Assembly: GCA_964489645.1 (NCBI GenBank)
Contig: CAZAZT010000003.1
Coordinates: 1-64,000, forward strand
Origin: JBEEPE01 sp964489645
GTDB taxonomy: Bacteria > Verrucomicrobiota > Verrucomicrobiia > Chthoniobacterales > Chthoniobacteraceae
Reading direction: 5' to 3'
DNA: 64,000 bases
The notes under the pieces were generated by a model. The model saw only the letters and a program-made list of their open reading frames with translations, had not been told where the DNA came from and did no database searches. Of this stretch, positions 8,710-18,135 are shown piece after piece (position 1 is the first letter of the stretch; each line of letters begins with the position of its first letter). A program made the position numbers and the translations under genes.

Positions 8710-11202
8710 ATGAGAAAGGTTCGACAACAGATTAGCCTGATCGCTGTTTTGCTGGTGGTCGTGGGCTGTTCGCGAACGATGTATCGGCGGCAGGCGGATC
8801 GGGATGTTTTCCGGTTGGTCGGTGAGAAGCAGGAGATGCTGGGTTTGGGGGATGATGCGTTCCGTTCCTTGGGAGGAAATCCCGAGAGCCGTTTTTTTGA
8901 TGATGGCGATCCTGATCGTCCGAGGCGCCCGAAAGACGATCCGTTGTCGCGGTTGTTGATGAAGCGAGTGGCGGGCAAGCGAGGGGCGAGTGCCTGGGAG
9001 GGGCCGGAGGCGTCTGGGTCGGAGGATCGCTGGCGCGAGGCCATTTCGGCGCTTCCGCGCGATGGTGCGGGAGCGGTGATCCTTGATCTGCCTACGGTGG
9101 TGCGACTCTCGCGATTGAATTCGCGCGAGTTCCAGAGCGAGCGGGAGGACCTGTATCTTTCGGCGCTGGACGTGAGTTTGGAGCGATTCCAGTTCTCTCC
9201 TCAGTTGGCGGCGGGTGCGTCTGGGATTCGGCAGGTCAGCGCGAGGGACGCGAGTGGGGTTCGTCCGGAGAGTTCGTCGGTTTTGACGGATGGCAGTGTT
9301 CGTTGGTTGTCGGCGACGGGGGGGCAGTTGATTGCGGGGTTCGCGAATTCGTTCGTGTATGATTTCCGGAGTGGCACGACGGCGGACTCGCTCGTGAATT
9401 TTTCGGTGGTTCAGCCGTTGATGCGTTTGGGAGGACGGGTGCGTGTGTTGGAGGGTTTGACACAGGCGGAGCGCACGTTGCTGGCGAATGTGCGTCAGAT
9501 GGACCAGTACCAGAGGGGGTTTTACGTTCGGATGGTGGCGGGGAGGAATGGGGGGGATGGGCCGGTACGGTCTGCTGCGGTTGGGGGTGCGGGGTTGGGG
9601 GTTTTGGCGGGGACGCCTTCTGGGCGGACGGGTGCGCCGCGGGCGGACGGATTTTTGGGATTGCTGGAGGAACAGCAGCGGATCCGGAATTTGGAGGCGA
9701 ATGTGGCGCGGTTACGGGAGAGTTTGGACCAGATTGCGGCCGCGTTTGATGCGGGTCGGATCAGCAGTCGGTTGCAGGTGGATCAGGCGCGTCAGGCGTT
9801 GTTCAACAGTCAGAGCTCGTTATTGGCTTCGAGTGCGGCGTACCGGACGCGCGTGGATTCGTTCAAGGTGGACATGGGGTTACCGCCGTCGATGGAAGTG
9901 GTCTTGAAGGATGGTTTGTTGGATCGATTGAGCACGAGCAATCCTGGTGCGATCGAGTTGGACCGACGTATTGCTCGGGCATTGAGGCGTTTGCGGAATG
10001 TGGAGGACACGTCGAGTGTGCGATCGATCGGAGAGGGGTTGCGGGATTTTTTGAGATTGGAGAAGGGGTTCAGGGATCTTCTGGAGAGTTCGCGGCGCGA
10101 CATGGCGGCATTGAAGCGGGTGTATCCGTGGAGGAGGGCGCAGTTGGACCGTTTGATGAAGAGCCCATTGATCGAGGAGTTGAGTTTGGAGCGTGGTCGA
10201 CTGGATGGGGCGGCGTTGGCGGACCGGGTGGAGGGGTGTGCGGTGCGGTTGCGTCAGAGCGAGGAGCAGGTGGATGGATTCACGATGCGAGTGGAATCGG
10301 TGTTGAAGAGTTTGGAGGGGTTGGGGGTGGATGAGGCGAGGGCGGAGGCGTTGGAGTTGGGTGGTGACATTTCGGCGTTGTTATTGGGCTTGTCGTTGAA
10401 CCAGACGTCGATCCGGTTGGAGACGGCGACGTTGCAGCGGGTGCAGGTGGATGAGGCCTCGGCGATGGGCATTGCGGAGGAGTGTCGGTTGGACTGGATG
10501 AACGCTCGTGCTCGGCAGGTGGATGCTTGGAGGCGGATTGCGGTGCGGGCGAATGATTTGCAGAGCGTACTGGATTTTGGAGTGGACGGTTCGTTGGGAA
10601 CGGTCCGCGACAATGCGGCGAGTTTCGGGATGAGCACGGCGACATTGCGAGGGCGGTTACGGTTTGACACGCCGTTGAACCGATTCAGCGAGAGGAACCG
10701 GTACCGGGAGGCGTTGATCGAGTACCAGCGTGCTCGGCGTGACACGATGCTTTTCGCGGATCGCGTGTCTCAGAGTGTGAGGAACACGTTGCGAGTGATT
10801 GAGTTAAGTGAGCTGAATTTCGAGATACGGCGTGCGGCGGTGCAGATCGCGATCTCGCAGGTGGACCTTGCGCGGTTGCGTTTGGATGAACCGCCGCGTC
10901 CGGGTGCGGTGCCGGTTTTTGGGGCGACGACGGCGCGGGATCTTGTTTCTGCGTTGAGCGACCTTTTGGATTCGCAGAACGATTTTTTGAGTTTGCGGAT
11001 CGGGTATGACGTGTTGCGGATGGCGTTGGATTTCGAGTTGGGAACGATGCAGATGGGGGATGATGGATTGTGGGCGGATCCGGGGGAGATGACGGCGGAT
11101 CGATTGAGGTCTCGGGTGAAGCGTTGGCGCGAGGTGCGTGACGAGAGAACGGCTTCCGTTGGTGGGCCCGATTTCCGCTTTAGAGGAGGGATTGAACGAT
11201 GA
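8710..11202 (+). CDS. Oversized TolC-like outer membrane efflux lipoprotein
   Basis: 830 residues, far longer than the usual 430-500 of TolC/OprM proteins. The N-terminus is a lipoprotein signal with lipobox VVGC and the acylated Cys at about residue 20. A charged stretch of roughly 95 residues follows before the first outer-membrane-factor-like segment. Helical segments such as QSSLLASSAAYRTRVDSFKVDMG and the C-terminal SDLLDSQNDFLSLRIGYDVLRM are typical of the outer-membrane efflux family. Between the two repeats lie a Gly-rich linker near residue 290 and extra predicted helix around 430-560. It is the first gene of an operon with an adaptor and a MacB-like ABC protein, so it should form the outer membrane channel of that pump. 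The family call rests on context as well as sequence. Confidence 0.8.
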   Translation: MRKVRQQISLIAVLLVVVGCSRTMYRRQADRDVFRLVGEKQEMLGLGDDAFRSLGGNPESRFFDDGDPDRPRRPKDDPLSRLLMKRVAGKRGASAWEGPEASGSEDRWREAISALPRDGAGAVILDLPTVVRLSRLNSREFQSEREDLYLSALDVSLERFQFSPQLAAGASGIRQVSARDASGVRPESSSVLTDGSVRWLSATGGQLIAGFANSFVYDFRSGTTADSLVNFSVVQPLMRLGGRVRVLEGLTQAERTLLANVRQMDQYQRGFYVRMVAGRNGGDGPVRSAAVGGAGLGVLAGTPSGRTGAPRADGFLGLLEEQQRIRNLEANVARLRESLDQIAAAFDAGRISSRLQVDQARQALFNSQSSLLASSAAYRTRVDSFKVDMGLPPSMEVVLKDGLLDRLSTSNPGAIELDRRIARALRRLRNVEDTSSVRSIGEGLRDFLRLEKGFRDLLESSRRDMAALKRVYPWRRAQLDRLMKSPLIEELSLERGRLDGAALADRVEGCAVRLRQSEEQVDGFTMRVESVLKSLEGLGVDEARAEALELGGDISALLLGLSLNQTSIRLETATLQRVQVDEASAMGIAEECRLDWMNARARQVDAWRRIAVRANDLQSVLDFGVDGSLGTVRDNAASFGMSTATLRGRLRFDTPLNRFSERNRYREALIEYQRARRDTMLFADRVSQSVRNTLRVIELSELNFEIRRAAVQIAISQVDLARLRLDEPPRPGAVPVFGATTARDLVSALSDLLDSQNDFLSLRIGYDVLRMALDFELGTMQMGDDGLWADPGEMTADRLRSRVKRWREVRDERTASVGGPDFRFRGGIER

Positions 11203-12719
11203 GTGCAGCAGGAACATCGGTAGCGGAGGGAGGGACTGGGGTGCAGGGCGCGCCAGGGGCGGCGCGTGGGCCGATTGAGCGATTGGGAGGGCGGCGACGG
11301 TTGGTGGTGTTTGGGGTGGTGGTTTTCACTGTGGCGGCGACGGCGTGGATGACGCGGAAGGGGGATGGTCGGTCGCAGAGTCGGGCGGGGGGTTCGCAGG
11401 CGCTTCTGACGGCGACGGTGTCTTCGGGTCCGTTCGTGCAGGAAGTGGTTGAGCGGGGCGAGGTGATGAGTTCGAGCAATGTGGAGATCCGATGCGAGGT
11501 GCAGTCGAAGGCGGTGGCGGGAACGCCGATCATCGAGATCGTGGATGAGGGGGTTTATGTGAAGGAGGGGGATTTTTTGGTGAAGTTGGACGATTCAGGT
11601 TTGCAGGCGGACTTGGTGCAGCAGCGGATTGCGACGAACAGCAGCAAGGCTTTGGCGGTGGAGGCGCGGACGGATTTTGAGGCGGCGAAGTTGGCATTGG
11701 AGGAGTACGAGTCGGGCACGTTTTTGCAGGAGCAAGGGGTTGTTGAGAGTGAGAAGTTTGTTGCTCAGGAGAATCTGCGGCGTGCGGAGGAATATTTGCG
11801 GTTCAGCGTGAAGTTGGCGGAGCGGGGGTACGTGACGCCGGTTCAGTTGGAGGCGGATCGGTTTGCGGTGGAGAAGGCGAAGAAGGAGTTGGAGAATGCG
11901 TCGACGAAGTTGGAGGTGTTGCGGAAGTTCACGAAGGTGAAGACGATCAACCGGTTGAAGGCGAATGTGGAGACGGCGGAGGCTCGTTTGTTGGCGCGCG
12001 AGAACAGCTACAATTTGGATCTTGAGCGGCAGGCCAACTTTGAGGCGCAGATCGAGAAGTGCGTGATCAAGGCGCCGTCTGCGGGGCAGGTGGTGTACGC
12101 GAATTTGCCGAACCAGGATCCGTTGATTGCGGAGGGGAAGTTGGTGCGTGAGCGGCAGGTGATTGTGCGGTTACCGGATCCGAAGCGGATGCAGGTGATG
12201 GCGCGGGTGAATGAGAGCCGGATTGATAAGGTGCGTGTGGGATTGGGCACCCGTATCCGGTTGGATGCGTTCCCGAAGATGGTGTTGAAAGGGGCGGTGC
12301 GTTCGGTTTCCGAATATCCGTTACCGGCGCTGTCGGTTTACAGCGCGACGAAAGAATACGCGGCGGAGGTGACGATTGATGAACCTCCGCATGGGGTGCG
12401 GTCGGGGATGACGGCGCAGGTATCGATTGAGGTGCAGCGGTTGGACAGTGCGGTTCAGGTACCGATCCAAGCGGTGTTGGAGCGGGAGAAGCGGTTTTTC
12501 TGTTTTGTGGTGAATGAGGGCGAGTTGACGGCGCGTGAGGTGGTGGTGGGAGCGGCGAACAACTCGAATGTGGTGATCCAGGATGGGTTGGAGGTGGGAG
12601 AGCAGGTGGTGTTAGCTCCGCAGAGTTATGAGGATCGGGTGACGCTTCCTGAGGTGCCGTCAGCATCGGTATCCCCGACGGGACAGGCGGGTGGGGTACG
12701 GATTGCGGCGGGTCGTTGA
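11199..12719 (+). CDS. HlyD/MacA-like periplasmic efflux adaptor
   Basis: 506 residues. Links an inner-membrane transporter to an outer-membrane channel. One membrane anchor at about residues 31-48 (RLVVFGVVVFTVAATAW) is followed by a barrel-sandwich segment (VYVKEGDFLVKLDDSGLQADL), a long alpha-helical hairpin at about 145-290, and the closing half AQIEKCVIKAPSAGQVVY, then beta-barrel domains. The hairpin is long, which fits a system that must reach a lipoprotein channel. The start ATG lies inside the stop codon of the TolC-like gene and has a strong AGGAGGG ribosome site at 11184-11190. The MacB-like gene follows after six bases. The export substrate is unknown. Confidence 0.92.
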   Translation: MSAAGTSVAEGGTGVQGAPGAARGPIERLGGRRRLVVFGVVVFTVAATAWMTRKGDGRSQSRAGGSQALLTATVSSGPFVQEVVERGEVMSSSNVEIRCEVQSKAVAGTPIIEIVDEGVYVKEGDFLVKLDDSGLQADLVQQRIATNSSKALAVEARTDFEAAKLALEEYESGTFLQEQGVVESEKFVAQENLRRAEEYLRFSVKLAERGYVTPVQLEADRFAVEKAKKELENASTKLEVLRKFTKVKTINRLKANVETAEARLLARENSYNLDLERQANFEAQIEKCVIKAPSAGQVVYANLPNQDPLIAEGKLVRERQVIVRLPDPKRMQVMARVNESRIDKVRVGLGTRIRLDAFPKMVLKGAVRSVSEYPLPALSVYSATKEYAAEVTIDEPPHGVRSGMTAQVSIEVQRLDSAVQVPIQAVLEREKRFFCFVVNEGELTAREVVVGAANNSNVVIQDGLEVGEQVVLAPQSYEDRVTLPEVPSASVSPTGQAGGVRIAAGR

Positions 12720-12725
12720 CGAGAC

Positions 12726-14792
12726 ATGGGCACCGCGATTCGGCTGCGGGGATTGCGGAAGGATTACATGTTGGGCAACGAGCCGTTGCCTGTGTTGAAG
12801 GGGATCGATCTGGAGATCCCGGAGGGGGATTACGTGGCGATCATGGGGCCGTCGGGATCGGGGAAGAGCACGTTGCTGAACATGTTGGGGTGCTTGGATC
12901 AGCCGACGGCGGGTGAGTTCATCTTGGGGGATGAGGATGTCTCGAAGTTGGATGACGACCATTTGGCATTCATCCGAGCGTCGCGGATCGGGTTCGTTTT
13001 CCAGTCGTACAATTTGATCCCGCAGTTGACGGTGATGGAGAACATCGAGTCGCCGTTGTCGTATCAGGGCGAGATCACCTCGGAGGGGCGAGAGCGGTGT
13101 GCGGAGCTTGCGGCGTTGGTGGGGTTGGGGCATCGGCTGACGCATCGGCCGCCGCAGTTATCTGGGGGCCAGCAGCAGCGGGCAGGGATTGCGCGAGGAT
13201 TGGCAAATGAACCGAGGTATATCCTTGCGGATGAGCCGACTGGGAATCTGGATTCGGTGACATCGGGTGAGATCCTGACGTTGCTTGATCGGTTGAATGA
13301 GGAAGGGAAGACGATCGTTCTGGTGACGCACGAGGAGGATGTGGCGGCGCATGCGCGTCGGATTGTGCGGCTGAAGGACGGGTTGGTTCAGGCGGACACG
13401 CGGTTGCGTCCGCTGAAGGAGGGGTCAGTAGAGGTTGCGTTGAGGGGGGCGGAGGGTCCGCGAAGGATGGCTCGTTCGGAGTTGGCTGGACTGGTGCGAA
13501 CGGCCTATCTCGGGGTGAAGAATTTGATGCTCCATCCTTTGCGTTCGTTGCTGACGGTGCTGGGGATTTTCATTGGAGTGGCGAGTGTGGTGTGGTTGTT
13601 GGCCATTGGGGAGGGGATCAGTGCGAAGGCGCAGCAACAGATCGCGGAGATGGGGGCGAACAACATCATTTTGACGACGACGGCGCCGCCGCCGAATGAG
13701 TCGACGAAAAAGATCCGGCCTTACGGGGTGACGATGGAGGATTACGAGACGTTGGCGGCGACGGTTCCGAGTATCGAGAAGACGATACCGATCAGGGAGT
13801 TGACGAAGGGACGGTTCGCGCATGGGACGCGGAGCTGTTTTGGGAGATTGGTCGGGTGCACGGGAGATTTCCCTTCGTTTGCGAGGATGGAGGTGTCTCG
13901 GGGACGCTTTTTGACGGCATTGGATGTGGAGTCGAAGACGAAGGTCTGTGTGTTGGCGCCGGCGATTGCGCGCGAGTTGTTCGGGTACGAGGATCCTGTG
14001 GGGAAATCGATCCACATCGGGGTGGATTTTTACGATGTGGTCGGGGTGATGCGTCCGCGTGGGGAGGCGGATGATGGGAGTGTGAAGGCTTCTGGGAAGC
14101 AGGAGTTTGCGCGGGATGTGTATATCCCGTTACCGACCTTATGGGCGAGGTTCCCGGATTTCTATTCGAAGACGGACAGTGGGGTGCCGATTGCGACGCA
14201 GGTGGTGTTGTCGTTGAAGGATGTGAAGGATGTCCTGGATACGGCGGATGTGGTGCGTCGGACGTTGGCGCGGACGCATCAGAACGAGGATTATGCGGTG
14301 ACGGTACCGTTGGAGTTGTTGGAGCAGGCGAAGAACACGCGGTTGATGTTCATTGCGATGATGGGATTGATTGCGGCGATTTCCTTGGTGGTGGGGGGGA
14401 TCGGGATCATGAACATCATGTTGGCGACGGTGACGGAGCGGACTCGCGAGATCGGGATTCGTCGGGCGATTGGGGCGCGGCGTGCGGATATCACGCGGCA
14501 GTTCTTGGTGGAGACGGTGGTGCTTTCGATTGCGGGTGGGTTGACGGGGATCATTGGGGGGCTGCTTTGTGCGCCGGCGTTTGGGGTGGCGATGCGAATG
14601 GCGGGACGGGTGTTCCCCGAGGCGATGGCTGCATTGCCGGAGGTGGTGCGGACGATGGCGCCGATTGTGGTGCCGTGGTCTTTGCCGTTGGCGTGTGGAA
14701 TTTCTGTGGCGATTGGGGTGTTGTTCGGGCTGTATCCGGCGCGGCGAGCGGCGATGATGAACCCGATCGAGGCGTTGCGCCATGTGACTTAG
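12726..14792 (+). CDS. MacB-like ABC transporter (ATPase fused to FtsX permease)
   Basis: 688 residues in the MacB arrangement. The ATPase comes first, with Walker A GPSGSGKSTLLN at about 39-50, signature LSGGQQQRAGIARGL at about 140, Walker B YILADEPTGNLDS and H-loop LVTHEEDVAAHA. A linker of about 40 residues leads to the first membrane helix (SLLTVLGIFIGVASVVWLLAIGEG), a periplasmic MacB_PCD domain of about 230 residues, and the C-terminal FtsX domain with three helices (LMFIAMMGLIAAISLVVGG onward). With the adaptor and channel before it, it forms a tripartite mechanotransmission-type exporter. Known members carry macrolides, peptides, siderophores or lipoproteins; this one cannot be assigned. 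Confidence 0.95.
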   Translation: MGTAIRLRGLRKDYMLGNEPLPVLKGIDLEIPEGDYVAIMGPSGSGKSTLLNMLGCLDQPTAGEFILGDEDVSKLDDDHLAFIRASRIGFVFQSYNLIPQLTVMENIESPLSYQGEITSEGRERCAELAALVGLGHRLTHRPPQLSGGQQQRAGIARGLANEPRYILADEPTGNLDSVTSGEILTLLDRLNEEGKTIVLVTHEEDVAAHARRIVRLKDGLVQADTRLRPLKEGSVEVALRGAEGPRRMARSELAGLVRTAYLGVKNLMLHPLRSLLTVLGIFIGVASVVWLLAIGEGISAKAQQQIAEMGANNIILTTTAPPPNESTKKIRPYGVTMEDYETLAATVPSIEKTIPIRELTKGRFAHGTRSCFGRLVGCTGDFPSFARMEVSRGRFLTALDVESKTKVCVLAPAIARELFGYEDPVGKSIHIGVDFYDVVGVMRPRGEADDGSVKASGKQEFARDVYIPLPTLWARFPDFYSKTDSGVPIATQVVLSLKDVKDVLDTADVVRRTLARTHQNEDYAVTVPLELLEQAKNTRLMFIAMMGLIAAISLVVGGIGIMNIMLATVTERTREIGIRRAIGARRADITRQFLVETVVLSIAGGLTGIIGGLLCAPAFGVAMRMAGRVFPEAMAALPEVVRTMAPIVVPWSLPLACGISVAIGVLFGLYPARRAAMMNPIEALRHVT

Positions 14793-14819
14793 GGTGTGTC
14801 GAGTGGTGGCGAGAGCGGG

Positions 14820-15608
14820 ATGGAATGGTACGTGGCCTCGGTGCAGGATGAGGGGATGGAGTTTCCGGAGTTAGCGGGGTGGCAGTGGTTCTTGGCCTTG
14901 TTGGCAGGGGTTTGTGTGGGCGTTTCGAAGAGCGGTTTCTCTGGGGTGAGTTTGGTGACGGTGACCTTGATGGCTCAGGTTTTCGATCCGCGCGCATCGA
15001 CGGGCGCATTGTTACCGCTCTTGATCTTCGGGGATGTGATGGCGGTGGCGGTTTATCGACAGCACGCGGTGTGGCGTCATGTTTTGCGGATGCTTCCGCC
15101 ATCGATGATCGGGGTGGTGGCCGGATACTTCTTGATGCGTGGGTTACCTGGAGCGCGGTTCGGGCCGGTGCTCGGGCTGGTGGTATTCAGCATGGTGTTG
15201 GTGCATGTGGTGATGCGCGTGCGAGGTCGGGAGGGGCGTCCTGTGCCGGATGGGGTGGTGTTCGCTTGGGCGATGGGGGTTTGGGGAGGTTTGGCGACGA
15301 TGTTGGCCAACGCTGCGGGGCCGGTGATGGGGTTGTATTTGTTGGCGCTGCGATTGCCCAAGTACGAGTTGGTCGGAACGAGTGCGTGGTTTTTCCTGAT
15401 CATCAATGTGTTCAAGGTGCCGTTCAGCGCTGGATTGGGCCTGATCAATCCGGCTTCCTTGAGTTTGGATGCGATGCTGGTGCCTTTGGTTGTGGTGGGG
15501 ACTTTTGTTGGTCGCTGGATGGTGGCTCGGGTACCGCAGCAGTTGTTCGAGGTGGTGCTCCTTGTTTCGGCGGTTCTGGCCTCGGCGCGGTTGAGCGGGA
15601 TCCTTTAG
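14820..15608 (+). CDS. TauE/SafE family sulfite exporter-like permease
   Basis: About 262 residues with eight hydrophobic segments, as in the TauE/SafE (DUF81) family. The conserved N-terminal GVCVGVSKSGFSGVSLVTVTLMA and the second-half GGLATMLANAAGPVMGLYLLALRL are the paired family motifs. Known members export sulfite, sulfoacetate or other organosulfur anions. I chose the ATG at 14820; a GTG at 14796 or an ATG at 14853 are alternatives. It lies 27 bases after the MacB-like gene on the same strand and may be cotranscribed, though no functional link is evident. It converges on rsmI with 12 bases between. Confidence 0.9.
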   Translation: MEWYVASVQDEGMEFPELAGWQWFLALLAGVCVGVSKSGFSGVSLVTVTLMAQVFDPRASTGALLPLLIFGDVMAVAVYRQHAVWRHVLRMLPPSMIGVVAGYFLMRGLPGARFGPVLGLVVFSMVLVHVVMRVRGREGRPVPDGVVFAWAMGVWGGLATMLANAAGPVMGLYLLALRLPKYELVGTSAWFFLIINVFKVPFSAGLGLINPASLSLDAMLVPLVVVGTFVGRWMVARVPQQLFEVVLLVSAVLASARLSGIL

Positions 15609-15620
15609 ACTTTGGGCGGG

Positions 15621-16289
15621 TCAGGAATCGGTTCCCGCGACGATGAGGACGATTTCGCCTTTCACGTTCTTGAGGGAGTAGTGATGGAGCAGCTCAGGGG
15701 CGGGACCGCGGCGGAACTCCTCGAACTGTTTGGTGAGTTCTCTGGCGACGCAGATAGGGCGGGTTGGGTTGAGAGCGGCGAGGGTTTCGAGTGAGCGGGT
15801 GAGGCGGTGGGGCGACTCGAGAAAGACGGAGGGTTCCTCGGCGTCGAGTGCGGATTGCAGTTCCCGTTCGCGCTGTCCGCTTTTGACGGGGAGAAATCCT
15901 CGGTACCTGAAAGGGCCGCTGACGAGGCCTGATCCTGCCACGGCGGTGATGACGCTGGAGGCGCCGGGGAGGACGGTGTGCGGAATCTGTTCGTTGATAG
16001 CGGCTTTGAGGAGGCGCATCCCTGGGTCGGAGATGCCTGGCATACCGGCATCGGTGATGACGGCGATGGAGGTGCCGTTGCGGAGTTGCTGGATGAGTTC
16101 GGCGGTCCGCATGGCCTCGTTGTGTTGGTGATACGAGACGAGGGGTTTATCGATTCCGTGGTGTTGGAGAAGAATGCGTGAGTGGCGAGTGTCCTCGGCG
16201 GCGATGAGGTCCACGGAACGGAGTGTTTCGAGTGCGCGGAGGGTGATGTCCGCGAGGTTTCCGATGGGAGTTGCGACGAGGTAGAGCAC
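15621..16289 (-). CDS. rsmI: 16S rRNA cytidine-1402 2'-O-methyltransferase RsmI, short form
   Basis: 222 residues. Transfers a methyl group from SAM to the ribose of C1402 in the 16S rRNA decoding centre. The tetrapyrrole-methylase fold motifs are all present: YLVATPIGNLADITLRAL at the N-terminus, AEDTRHS near 36, ITDAGMPGISDPG near 80 and the proline/glycine loop LPGASSVITA near 107. E. coli RsmI is about 286 residues; this protein stops at the end of the catalytic domain and lacks the C-terminal helical domain. The reading frame looks intact, so the short form seems natural. It is the last gene of a minus-strand run with lptE and a BamD-like gene. Confidence 0.95.
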   Translation of the reverse strand: MLYLVATPIGNLADITLRALETLRSVDLIAAEDTRHSRILLQHHGIDKPLVSYHQHNEAMRTAELIQQLRNGTSIAVITDAGMPGISDPGMRLLKAAINEQIPHTVLPGASSVITAVAGSGLVSGPFRYRGFLPVKSGQRERELQSALDAEEPSVFLESPHRLTRSLETLAALNPTRPICVARELTKQFEEFRRGPAPELLHHYSLKNVKGEIVLIVAGTDS

Positions 16290-16298
16290 GAGGTCGGT

Positions 16299-16850
16299 TT
16301 ACCAGCCTTCGGAGATGGCTGAGACGATTTTCGAAGCGGCTTGGTCGAGGGCGATGGGGAGGGCTTGGCGACTGTAGTTGGGGATATCTGCGGAGCGCAG
16401 GTCACCGCTGGGGATGAAGAAGGAGGTGGTTCCTGTCACTTTCCCTTGTTTCAGGGACTTTCCGGTCACTTTCTGTTTCACGGTGTAGGCGATGCGGACG
16501 GAGAGGAGGTATTCTGAGGTGAGGAGGGTATCTCTGCCGCGATTCATGGTGCCTGAGGAGACGGGTAATCGTTCGACGGCTTCAATGGTCCCTTCGATGG
16601 TTGCATCGGCACGGTTTTGGGACTCGAGAGTGAAGGTGCCATCGCTCTGGATTCGTTGCGCGATGAAGTTGGCGAGTTTGATGGAGAGGTTGGGTTCGTA
16701 GGAATGGTTCTCCAGAGGGCTGACTGCTAAGGATGCGATGTTTTCGAGGGCTGCGGGCTTTTGGTTTCCTACGCGATACCCAGCGCATGCGGCGAAGAGC
16801 ATGATTGCGCCGAGGAGGGCGAATCGGAGGAGGGATGAAAATGGAGGCAT
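16299..16850 (-). CDS. lptE: LptE-family LPS-assembly lipoprotein
   Basis: 183 residues. A signal peptide ends in the lipobox LFAAC with the acylated Cys at about residue 22. The mature start AGYRVG is the hallmark of the LptE/LptE-like family seen in Bacteroidetes, Chlorobi and PVC bacteria. The body is a single alpha/beta domain with no other obvious motif. LptE plugs the LptD barrel that inserts LPS into the outer membrane; lptD itself is not in the window. It sits between rsmI and a BamD-like gene with gaps of 9 and 5 bases, so the three are probably one transcript. An LptF/G-like permease lies 5 kb away, supporting an envelope role. Confidence 0.8.
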   Translation of the reverse strand: MPPFSSLLRFALLGAIMLFAACAGYRVGNQKPAALENIASLAVSPLENHSYEPNLSIKLANFIAQRIQSDGTFTLESQNRADATIEGTIEAVERLPVSSGTMNRGRDTLLTSEYLLSVRIAYTVKQKVTGKSLKQGKVTGTTSFFIPSGDLRSADIPNYSRQALPIALDQAASKIVSAISEGW

Positions 16851-16855
16851 CGGCT

Positions 16856-18088
16856 TCAGTTTTTTGCAGGTGCGCTTGGCGTGGGGGTGGGGGCTTGGAC
16901 TGGCTTGAACAGACTTTCGGGCTGCGGGTTCGAGAAATCTGGGAGCGGGGAGAGGTCTTGGTTGGACAGGCGCAGCTTCGGTGCAGGGGCGAGCGGTTCG
17001 GGGCCGGACTGCGGCCCCGAGAAGTCGGGTCGGGAGGAGGGGCTGAGAGCGGTCTCGCGCCCTTTTGAGTTAGAAGCTGCGACGTTTGAGTTGGTGTCCG
17101 CAATGTCCTTTAGCGCGTCCTTTCCGAGGAGCGCCTCGAGTTCTTTGAGGCGCGTTTTGGATTGTCGCGCTTCGGCACTGTTCGGGAAGTCGCGCGCGAT
17201 ATCGTGGTAGTAAGCGGCGGCGGCTTTGTACTTCTTGTTTTTGTCGTAGAAGAGTGCCACATCCATGCTGGCTTTGGCTTCACCGGAGGACAGGCGTTTG
17301 AGGTTGTCGCGAGCTTGGCCTGCTTTTTCAGAGTTCGGGGTGCGATTGACGTAGTCCTCGAACGATTCGCGTGCCTTCATCCATGCGTTGCGGTCGTAAC
17401 GTCCTCCGCGGAAGTCGGCCATCCGGACGTGTCCGATCTGGTATTGGGCATCATTCGCGATGGGATCCGTGGGGTAGCGCTCCATCACGGTTTGGTAGGC
17501 CACGATGGCTTCCATCCCGCTTCCTTGTCGTTCGAGGAGGAGGCCGATGTTGTATTGTGCTCGGGCCGAATATTTTGAGTAAGGCGCCTGTTGGACGATG
17601 CTTTCGAACATCTTCTGAGCACGTTCGTCTGAGGTGAACATTTTGATGCCAAAAACGCGGCGTTTTTCGCCGTCCATATAACGCTTTGCGATGCGGTACA
17701 TCGACTCAACGGCGCCTTCGAAGCGGGGGCCATTCGGGCTTTTCTTGAGATATTCTTCGAAGAGTTCGAAGGCGTCTTCGTACTCGCCGAATGTTTCGAA
17801 CAGCGTCCCGAGTTCGAAGCGGGAGGCTTCTGCTTGGGGGCTCAGGGGAGCGAATTTGATGATGGCCCGATAGGTGTCGGCGGCCTTGCTCGTCTTTTTT
17901 TCTGAAACGAAGTCCCGTGCGGCTTTCAGCGCAGAGTCCGGGTTCAGTTTGCCCTTTCCGAACAGGTCAAAAAGCCAGCCTTCTCCCTCTTTGTAAGATA
18001 CGTCCGCGGCGATGGATTGCGGCGTCAGGGTCGGAGTGATGAGGAGGATCACGAGGGCCAGCGAGGTTCGAAGGGAGCGGAGAGTCAT
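16856..18088 (-). CDS. BamD-like TPR protein of the outer membrane
   Basis: About 410 residues starting at ATG 18088, which is followed directly by a signal peptide (MTLRSLRTSLALVILLITP). The frame is open further upstream but that part has no coding character. Residues 45-310 are tetratricopeptide-like repeats resembling BamD/YfiO: YRAIIKFAPLSPQAEASRFELG, AYQTVMERYPTDPIANDAQYQIG, and a run of similar units. The last 90-100 residues are Pro/Ser-rich low complexity. BamD scaffolds the machine that inserts beta-barrel proteins into the outer membrane and is normally near 245 residues, so this one is long. I see no clear lipobox, which is unusual for BamD, so a YbgF/CpoB-like TPR protein is an alternative. 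Confidence 0.72.
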   Translation of the reverse strand: MTLRSLRTSLALVILLITPTLTPQSIAADVSYKEGEGWLFDLFGKGKLNPDSALKAARDFVSEKKTSKAADTYRAIIKFAPLSPQAEASRFELGTLFETFGEYEDAFELFEEYLKKSPNGPRFEGAVESMYRIAKRYMDGEKRRVFGIKMFTSDERAQKMFESIVQQAPYSKYSARAQYNIGLLLERQGSGMEAIVAYQTVMERYPTDPIANDAQYQIGHVRMADFRGGRYDRNAWMKARESFEDYVNRTPNSEKAGQARDNLKRLSSGEAKASMDVALFYDKNKKYKAAAAYYHDIARDFPNSAEARQSKTRLKELEALLGKDALKDIADTNSNVAASNSKGRETALSPSSRPDFSGPQSGPEPLAPAPKLRLSNQDLSPLPDFSNPQPESLFKPVQAPTPTPSAPAKN

Positions 18089-18135
18089 GGCGATGGGTTT
18101 GGGGTGAACAAGGGGGCTTATGTTCTTGCGAGCTA

